Under the pieces are notes generated by a model. That model saw nothing but the letters and a program-made list of their open reading frames with translations. It had not been told where the DNA came from and ran no database searches. A stretch of 26,318 nucleotides of DNA from an uncultured Candidatus Saccharibacteria bacterium (lineage in GTDB: Bacteria > Patescibacteriota > Saccharimonadia > Saccharimonadales > Saccharimonadaceae). The stretch is from contig CAMUQR010000004.1 in the NCBI GenBank assembly GCA_947097085.1, positions 1 to 26,318 on the forward strand, written 5' to 3'. Both the position numbers and the translations under genes were made by a program. Shown here piece by piece: positions 21,590 through 26,318 of this stretch. Each line of letters starts with the position of its first letter. The first letter of the stretch is position 1.

Positions 21590-21603
21590 AGATGATAGAA
21601 ATC

Positions 21604-22005
21604 TTAGTAAATTTCCATTAGTAATTCGCCACCGAGCTTTTGCTTTTTAGCTGAGAAGCCGTTCATCACGCCTTTTGAGGTGCTGACAAGAACCATACCA
21701 CGGCCGTTTTTGACCTTTGGAATCTCGTTAGCGCCAACATAGAGACGACGACCTGGTTTACTCAATCGATTAATCTCGGTAAAGCGCGCGTTTTCGGTTG
21801 CTTCGTTGATAGTAACCACGAGAGTGTTTTGTGGTTTGTTGTCGATAACTTCGACATTAACGATATAACCAGCTTTTTTCAGTTCGTTTAAGATAGTCAG
21901 TTTCAACTTGCTGGCTGGCACGGTAATTTGGTGCTTACCAACTTTAGCTGCGTTACGAATCCGAGTCAAGAGGTCTGCGATTGGATCTGTTGATTGTAAT
22001 GACAT
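21604..22005 (-). CDS. rpsH: 30S ribosomal protein S8
   Basis: The 133-residue protein starts MSLQSTDPIADLLTRIRNAA and has the S8 C-terminal signature KVKNGRGMVLVSTSKGVM. S8 binds central-domain 16S rRNA and in E. coli represses the spc operon. AAAGGAG lies just before its ATG. It is the last gene before the cassette; rplF, its normal next neighbour, lies 3.9 kb further on. Confidence 0.97.
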   Translation of the reverse strand: MSLQSTDPIADLLTRIRNAAKVGKHQITVPASKLKLTILNELKKAGYIVNVEVIDNKPQNTLVVTINEATENARFTEINRLSKPGRRLYVGANEIPKVKNGRGMVLVSTSKGVMNGFSAKKQKLGGELLMEIY

Positions 22006-22014
22006 ATTTCTCCT

Positions 22015-22284
22015 TTACCAACTACTCTTAGTTACGCCTGGGATTTCACCCTTTGAGGCTTTTTGGCGGAAGCTGATTCGGCTTAAACCGAATTTACGCA
22101 TGTAAGCTCGAGGTCGACCAGTTAAGCTATCGCGGTTTTTCCAGCGAGTGGTGCTGGAGTTTTTAGGCAATTTAGCTAACCCTTCGTAATCGCCGATTCG
22201 TTTTAGTTCTGCACGCTTAGCAGCGTATTTTTTGATCATTTGTTGTCGCTTCAGGTCGCGTGCGAGGATTGATTTCTTAGCCAT
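22015..22284 (-). CDS. rpsN: 30S ribosomal protein S14, zinc-free form
   Basis: The 89-residue protein has the S14 end GRPRAYMRKFGLSRISFRQK and contains no cysteines. It is therefore the long zinc-free form rather than the 61-residue zinc form typical of many Gram-positive bacteria. Its ATG overlaps the rplE stop by one base. It assembles in the 30S head. Confidence 0.96.
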   Translation of the reverse strand: MAKKSILARDLKRQQMIKKYAAKRAELKRIGDYEGLAKLPKNSSTTRWKNRDSLTGRPRAYMRKFGLSRISFRQKASKGEIPGVTKSSW

Positions 22285-22856
22285 TATTTAGCCCCTTTCT
22301 TCTCAAACGGCATACCGAAAGCTTCAAGCAAGGCTTTAGAATGCTCTTTGTCTTCGTTTTTGATCACAAAAGTGATTTGTAAACCGTGTAAAACTTGAGT
22401 TTCTTCAAAAGTCAAACCTGGAAAAACTGACTGCTCGTTAAGACCGAGGTTGTAGTTACCAGTTTTATCAAAAGCTTTGAGGCTAACGCCACGGAAGTCA
22501 CGAACGCGTGGCAACACGGTGTTGACTAAACGGTCGAGGAATTCGTACATGTGGTCGTTGCGGAGAGTCACACTGACACCGACACGGTTCATACCAGCAC
22601 GGATTTTGAAGGTTGCGATGGATTTTTTAGCCATACGATCAACTGGCTTCTGACCGGTGATTTTAGTGATGGTGTTAGTGACTACTTCGTGGAAGCGTTT
22701 ATCGTCTTTTTTCTTGCCGATACCGCTAGAAACCACGATTTTTTGCAATTTTGGCACTTGGTTAATGTTTTTTAAACCAAGTTCTTGCTTTAATTTTGGT
22801 GCAATGTCGTCTTTGTATTGTTGTTTCAAACGAGGCACGATTTTTACTTCAGTCAT
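22284..22856 (-). CDS. rplE: 50S ribosomal protein L5
   Basis: The 190-residue protein shows L5 features: NINQVPKLQKIVVSSGIGKK, then RAGMNRVGVSVTLR, and DRLVNTVLPRVRDFRGVSLK. The region GLNEQSVFPGLTFEE follows, near the C-terminus. It binds 5S rRNA and contacts P-site tRNA. It overlaps rplX and rpsN in TAATG junctions. Confidence 0.97.
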   Translation of the reverse strand: MTEVKIVPRLKQQYKDDIAPKLKQELGLKNINQVPKLQKIVVSSGIGKKKDDKRFHEVVTNTITKITGQKPVDRMAKKSIATFKIRAGMNRVGVSVTLRNDHMYEFLDRLVNTVLPRVRDFRGVSLKAFDKTGNYNLGLNEQSVFPGLTFEETQVLHGLQITFVIKNEDKEHSKALLEAFGMPFEKKGAK

Positions 22857-23206
22857 TATTTAGCCCCTTTCTTTGCCTTAGCAGTGGCAATCGCTTTGTT
22901 GCTGTTTTGGCGAGCAACACGAGTTTTGTTGCCTTCGTCGTCGGTTTTGTAACCGATACGGCTGGTTTTGCCAGCTTTTTCGTCAACTACTAGCGCTACT
23001 TTTGAGATGTCGATGCCAACTTGGATATCACGCTTGCCACCCATTGGGTTATACATGCTTTTACGCATGTGGCGGGTGCGTTTGCCGATACCTTCGAGAA
23101 TCACTTGATTCTTTTTGGCATTAACTTTGATAACTTTAGCGGTTTTGCCTTTATCATCACCAGCGATGATTTTGACTAAGTCGCCTTGTAAAATACGTTG
23201 AGCCAT
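22856..23206 (-). CDS. rplX: 50S ribosomal protein L24
   Basis: The 116-residue protein opens with a KOW motif (QGDLVKIIAGDDKGKTAKVI) and continues with NPMGGKRDIQVGIDISKVAL, both typical of L24, an assembly initiator of the 50S subunit. A basic alanine-rich tail ends it. One-base overlaps join it to rplN and rplE. Confidence 0.97.
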   Translation of the reverse strand: MAQRILQGDLVKIIAGDDKGKTAKVIKVNAKKNQVILEGIGKRTRHMRKSMYNPMGGKRDIQVGIDISKVALVVDEKAGKTSRIGYKTDDEGNKTRVARQNSNKAIATAKAKKGAK

Positions 23207-23574
23207 TATAGTACCTCCGGAGCTAAGCTAATAATCTTGGTGTAGCCGAGTTCACGCAATTCGCGTGGTACTGGACCGAAGACACGAGTAGCTTTTGGCA
23301 TTTTGTCGTCGCCGATAATCACAGCGGCGTTGTCGTCAAAAGCGATGGTTGAACCGTCTGGACGGCGGATTTGACTGCGGGTGCGAACCACGACAGCTTT
23401 GACCACGGCTTTTTTCTTGATGTTGCCAGTTGGGCTGGCGTCTTTGACGCTGGCGACGATAATGTCACCAACTCGAGCGTAACGGCGACGGGTGCCACCG
23501 AGAACCTTAATACAAAGGATTTCTTTAGCGCCTGAGTTGTCAGCAACTTTGAGACGGCTTTCTTGTTGAATCAT
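23206..23574 (-). CDS. rplN: 50S ribosomal protein L14
   Basis: The 122-residue product has the highly conserved L14 sequence MIQQESRLKVADNSGAKE, then VVVRTRSQIRRPDGSTIAFD, and the end KIISLAPEVL. It lies at the subunit interface. Length is exactly that of most bacteria. Confidence 0.98.
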   Translation of the reverse strand: MIQQESRLKVADNSGAKEILCIKVLGGTRRRYARVGDIIVASVKDASPTGNIKKKAVVKAVVVRTRSQIRRPDGSTIAFDDNAAVIIGDDKMPKATRVFGPVPRELRELGYTKIISLAPEVL

Positions 23575-23576
23575 GC

Positions 23577-23891
23577 CTATTCCTCTTCGTTTGCTTCCTC
23601 AGCTTCAGCTGGGAAATTTTCAGCGACTTCATCACGCAATTCGACCGCGTCGCGTGCTTTCTCGACGATTTTGTCAAGAACCCAAGTCTTAGTTTTTGAA
23701 ATTGGGCGGGATTCGGAGATCACTACAGTGTCTCCAGCGCCAGCCTGATTGTTTTCGTCATGAGCTGCATATTTACGCGAAACAGTGTATTGTTTTTTGT
23801 AAATGGGGTGAGTTTCACGACTGGTTACAGTGACGGTGATGGTTTTGTCAGCTTTTGCTGAGGTCACCACGCCGGTTAATGTCCTTGCCAT
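23577..23891 (-). CDS. rpsQ: 30S ribosomal protein S17
   Basis: The 104-residue protein starts MARTLTGVVTSAKADKTITV and contains HPIYKKQYTVSRKYAAHDE and GDTVVISESRPISKTKTW, the S17 OB-fold signatures. An acidic tail (EAEEANEEE) follows. The start at 23891 is chosen over an ATG at 23906 because it matches the family start and has a GAGGA site upstream. It begins 1 nt past the rpmC stop. Confidence 0.96.
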   Translation of the reverse strand: MARTLTGVVTSAKADKTITVTVTSRETHPIYKKQYTVSRKYAAHDENNQAGAGDTVVISESRPISKTKTWVLDKIVEKARDAVELRDEVAENFPAEAEEANEEE

Positions 23892-23892
23892 A

Positions 23893-24105
23893 TTATTCTT
23901 CCTCACTTTCGTTAATAATTAAGGCGTTAATCGCAGTCATAATGCGCGCGATTTCTTTACGCAGAGCTCGGAGGCGAGCTGGGTTTGCCAAATCGTTGGC
24001 GCGTCGCGAGACTTTCGCTTGGTCTAGTTGGCTTTTAGCTTCAACTAGCGCTTCGCTGAGTTGTTCGAGTGACATGTTAGTGTAATCAATTTTTGCTTTA
24101 GCCAT
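23893..24105 (-). CDS. rpmC: 50S ribosomal protein L29
   Basis: The 70-residue helical protein has the L29 pattern: MSLEQLSEALVEAKSQLDQA, then ANPARLRALRKEIARIMT. It sits at the polypeptide exit tunnel, where trigger factor and SRP dock. The ATG overlaps the rplP stop by one base. Confidence 0.95.
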   Translation of the reverse strand: MAKAKIDYTNMSLEQLSEALVEAKSQLDQAKVSRRANDLANPARLRALRKEIARIMTAINALIINESEEE

Positions 24106-24518
24106 TACATATCTCCTCGAGCGACAATTTTAGTGCGCACTGGCAATTTGTGACCAGCTAGGCGCATTGCTTCTTTAGCGGTTGCTTCGTCCACACCACG
24201 AATTTCAAACATCACGGTGCCAGCTTTAACTTTAGCTGCGAAGTATTCTGGGTTACCTTTACCACCACCCATTTTAACGTCAAGCGGTTTGCGGGTAACT
24301 GGGGTGTGTGGGAAAATCCGAATCCAGATTTGACCACCACGTTTGATGTGGCGGGTCATTGCCTGACGAGCGGACTCAATTTGACGTGAGTTGATGCGCT
24401 CGTTGTCGAGGCTCATTAGACCCCAGTCGCCGAAAGCGACAGTGTTGCCACGGGTAGCTCGGCCATTGTTACGACCTTTGCGAACTTTGCGATATTTAGT
24501 TTTCTTTGGCAATAACAT
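24105..24518 (-). CDS. rplP: 50S ribosomal protein L16
   Basis: The 137-residue protein begins MLLPKKTKYRKVRKGRNNG and has the L16 segments FGDWGLMSLDNERINSRQIE, then RIFPHTPVTRKPLDVKMGGG. It helps form the A-site region of the 50S subunit. It follows rpsC by 3 nt. Confidence 0.97.
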   Translation of the reverse strand: MLLPKKTKYRKVRKGRNNGRATRGNTVAFGDWGLMSLDNERINSRQIESARQAMTRHIKRGGQIWIRIFPHTPVTRKPLDVKMGGGKGNPEYFAAKVKAGTVMFEIRGVDEATAKEAMRLAGHKLPVRTKIVARGDM

Positions 24519-24521
24519 AGC

Positions 24522-25154
24522 TTAACTCCTTTCTCCTTTGCAAATCCAGACTTTAACACCGATGATACCTTCTGGAGTTTGAGCAGTTGCACAGTGATAA
24601 TCAATGTTTGAACGGATGGTGTGTAGAGGCACTGAACCTTCAATCATTTTCTCACGGCGACTCATTTCTGCGCCATTTAGACGACCGGCAACTTCGAGGC
24701 GAACGCCTTTAGCGCCAGCTTGCATGGTGTTTTGCAGTGCCATTTTCATTGCACGGCGGAAGTTGATACGGCGTTGTAATTGATGAGCGATGTTCTCAGC
24801 AACTAATTTAGCTGAGAGATCTGGGCGACGTACTTCTTCGACATTGATTTTTGCTGGTAAACCAGTGATTTTTTCGATGTCTTGGCGAAGTTCAGTCACG
24901 CCAGCGCCACCTTTACCGATCACTACACCAGCTTTCGCAGTGTAAATTGTAATGGTGATGGCGTTTGATGAACGCTCGGTTTTAATGTTAGCGATGGTTG
25001 GGCGTTGGTTGAACTTCTGCTCAATTAAATCGCGAACTTGTTGGTCTTCTTTAATGAAGCGGGCGTTTTCCGATTTGCTACGAGTGAACCATTTAGTGGC
25101 CCATTTTTTGTCAGCTTGAAGTCGGAAACTGCGAGGATGGACTTTTTGACCCAT
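24522..25154 (-). CDS. rpsC: 30S ribosomal protein S3
   Basis: The 210-residue protein starts MGQKVHPRSFRLQADKKWAT and has a KH RNA-binding domain with the GKGG loop (AGVVIGKGGAGVTELRQDIE). The S3 C-terminal domain follows (QAGAKGVRLEVAGRLNGAEM). It lines the mRNA entry tunnel. Length is near the family norm. It overlaps rplV in a TAATG junction. Confidence 0.97.
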   Translation of the reverse strand: MGQKVHPRSFRLQADKKWATKWFTRSKSENARFIKEDQQVRDLIEQKFNQRPTIANIKTERSSNAITITIYTAKAGVVIGKGGAGVTELRQDIEKITGLPAKINVEEVRRPDLSAKLVAENIAHQLQRRINFRRAMKMALQNTMQAGAKGVRLEVAGRLNGAEMSRREKMIEGSVPLHTIRSNIDYHCATAQTPEGIIGVKVWICKGERS

Positions 25155-25597
25155 TATTTCTTCTCCTCTTTCTTCTTAGTTGCTGGCTTAGCAGCGGTTT
25201 TAGTTGAAGCTTTAGCTTTTGCTTCGGTTTTAGCTTTTGGCTTCACTTTCTCAATACCCGTAACTTCAATCAAGATGTTACAAGCTTTTTTCTGGAAAGG
25301 CAGAGCTCGACCACGGCTAGCTGGGATGAAGCGCTTGAGGCGTTTACCAGCGGTTACCGATACGGTGTGAAGCATCAAACCATTAGCGTCTAAATTGTGG
25401 TTAAAAGTTGCGTTGGCTTTCGCTGATTCAATCGCTTTTTTAACTGGAGTAGCGGCGCGACGTGGAACGTGAGCTAGGATAACTAGCGCGTCTTCAACAC
25501 TGCGACCACGTACTAAGTCAGCGACGATGGCAACCTTGCGTGGAGCTTGGTCGACATTTTTGGCGTAAGCGCGGACGATAATTTTATCTTGTGCCAT
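25154..25597 (-). CDS. rplV: 50S ribosomal protein L22
   Basis: The L22 core covers about 1-115 (YAKNVDQAPRKVAIVADLVR, then KRFIPASRGRALPFQKKACN), and its hairpin reaches into the exit tunnel. A low-complexity tail of about 30 residues rich in Lys, Ala and Thr follows (KAKTEAKAKASTKTAAKPAT). It overlaps rpsS and rpsC by one base each. Confidence 0.96.
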   Translation of the reverse strand: MAQDKIIVRAYAKNVDQAPRKVAIVADLVRGRSVEDALVILAHVPRRAATPVKKAIESAKANATFNHNLDANGLMLHTVSVTAGKRLKRFIPASRGRALPFQKKACNILIEVTGIEKVKPKAKTEAKAKASTKTAAKPATKKKEEKK

Positions 25598-25860
25598 TAT
25601 TTATCCTTTCCTGCGTGTTTGCGGAACTTACGGGTTGGGGCGAACTCACCAAGTTTGTGACCAACCATGTTTTCGGTGATTAAAACTGGAATGTGAGTTT
25701 TGCCGTTATGAACAGCGATAGTGCGACCAACCATTTCTGGGCTGATGCTACTTGCGCGCGCCCAAGTTTTGATGACGGTTCGATCATCTGGACCGAGAGC
25801 GGCGATTTTTTTCGCCAGCTTGAAGTCAACATAAGGGCCTTTTTTGAGTGAACGACTCAT
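25597..25860 (-). CDS. rpsS: 30S ribosomal protein S19
   Basis: The 87-residue protein has the strongly conserved S19 sequence: MSRSLKKGPYVDFKL, then VHNGKTHIPVLITENMVGHK followed by LGEFAPTRKF. It contacts S13 in the 30S head. It lies 3 nt after rplB and overlaps rplV by one base. Confidence 0.97.
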   Translation of the reverse strand: MSRSLKKGPYVDFKLAKKIAALGPDDRTVIKTWARASSISPEMVGRTIAVHNGKTHIPVLITENMVGHKLGEFAPTRKFRKHAGKDK

Positions 25861-25863
25861 GGG

Positions 25864-26318
25864 TTACCTCTTTCTCTTTGCTTCATGACGACTGCGAACA
25901 ATCATCTTGTTAGTTGATTTATTACGACGAGTTTTACGACCGAGCGCCAATTTACCCCAAGGAGTGCGAGGCGCTTTACCGGTTCCGTGACGACCACCGT
26001 CACCACCACCGTGAGGGTGATCAACAGCGTTCATAACAACACCACGAACGGTTGGGCGAATGCCCTTGCGTCGTTTGCGACCGGCTGAGCCGATGCTGAT
26101 GTTTTGATGTTGAACGTTTGAAACGGTACCAATAGTAGCCATAGCTTGGACTGAAATCTTGCGAACTTCGCCTGATGGCATTTTAATCTGAGCGTAATCG
26201 CCTTCTTTGGCCATTAATTGAGCGCTTGCACCAGCGGCACGGACTAATTTAGCACCGTTGCCTGGAACGATTTCGATCGCATAAATGAATGAACCGACTG
26301 GGATTTCTTCGAGTTTCA
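25864..26318 (-). CDS. rplB: 50S ribosomal protein L2, C-terminal part
   Basis: This is the last half of L2; its start lies beyond the window edge. The frame is open to 26318 and reads KLEEIPVGSFIYAIEIVPGN, then GASAQLMAKEGDYAQIKMPS, and the hallmark GVVMNAVDHPHGGGDGG near the end. L2 is needed for subunit association and peptidyl transfer. The conserved His of the DHPHGGG motif is present. Confidence 0.97.
   Translation of the reverse strand, partial: KLEEIPVGSFIYAIEIVPGNGAKLVRAAGASAQLMAKEGDYAQIKMPSGEVRKISVQAMATIGTVSNVQHQNISIGSAGRKRRKGIRPTVRGVVMNAVDHPHGGGDGGRHGTGKAPRTPWGKLALGRKTRRNKSTNKMIVRSRHEAKRKR

Noticed and set aside
1..26318. CRISPR arrays, tRNA or rRNA genes, insertion sequences
   Set aside because: No regularly spaced repeats, cloverleaf-like segments, rRNA stretches or transposase-like frames were seen on either strand.

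Overview
The window is bacterial, and every gene I can support lies on the minus strand, so transcription runs from high to low coordinates. It carries most of the S10-spc-alpha ribosomal protein supercluster in near-canonical order (rplB, rpsS, rplV, rpsC, rplP, rpmC, rpsQ, rplN, rplX, rplE, rpsN, rpsH, then rplF, rplR, rpsE, rplO, then secY, infA, rpmJ, rpsM, rpsK, rpsD, rpoA, rplQ, rplM, rpsI). Several traits point to Candidate Phyla Radiation (Patescibacteria) bacteria: no rpmD (L30) between rpsE and rplO, no adk or map between secY and infA, short-leader or leaderless promoters, and small genes of unknown function. Saccharibacteria is my best guess within that group, but it is an inference from general gene content. 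UGA acts as a normal stop, so the UGA-as-glycine code of Gracilibacteria/Absconditabacteria does not apply.

Layout in transcription order. (1) 26318-21604: uninterrupted S10/spc block from rplB (cut by the window edge) to rpsH, with many TAATG stop/start overlaps, closed by a strong terminator. (2) 21603-17728: a cassette inserted between rpsH and rplF. It holds a secreted matrixin-like metalloprotease, a membrane-anchored protein of unknown function, a small unknown cytoplasmic protein behind a leader with competing hairpins, an HD-domain phosphohydrolase, a truncated and frameshifted copy of the anchored protein, and a small single-pass membrane protein. (3) 17727-15745: rplF-rplR-rpsE-rplO, restarting behind a leader of about 120 nt. 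(4) 15673-10433: two ABC ATPase/FtsX-like permease pairs, each with its own promoter, inserted between rplO and secY. (5) 10364-4148: secY, a sortase where adk/map usually sit, infA, rpmJ, rpsM, rpsK, rpsD, rpoA, rplQ, rplM, rpsI, then a terminator. (6) 4062-1: an alpha/beta hydrolase, trpS, an RluA-type pseudouridine synthase, holB (delta prime) and the start of a membrane-anchored gene cut by the window edge.

The ribosomal, SecY, RNA polymerase alpha and IF-1 genes form the core expression and export machinery. The inserted genes are strikingly surface-directed: a secreted protease, an anchored partner, a sortase, and two ABC exporters/extractors with large ectodomains. In a small episymbiont-like cell these could shape the cell envelope or host contact, but that is inference. 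The regulatory layout is the other notable feature. Several accessory operons begin with an extended -10 element (TGnTATAAT) only 6-8 nt before the ATG, which predicts leaderless mRNAs, while internal genes use clear Shine-Dalgarno sequences.
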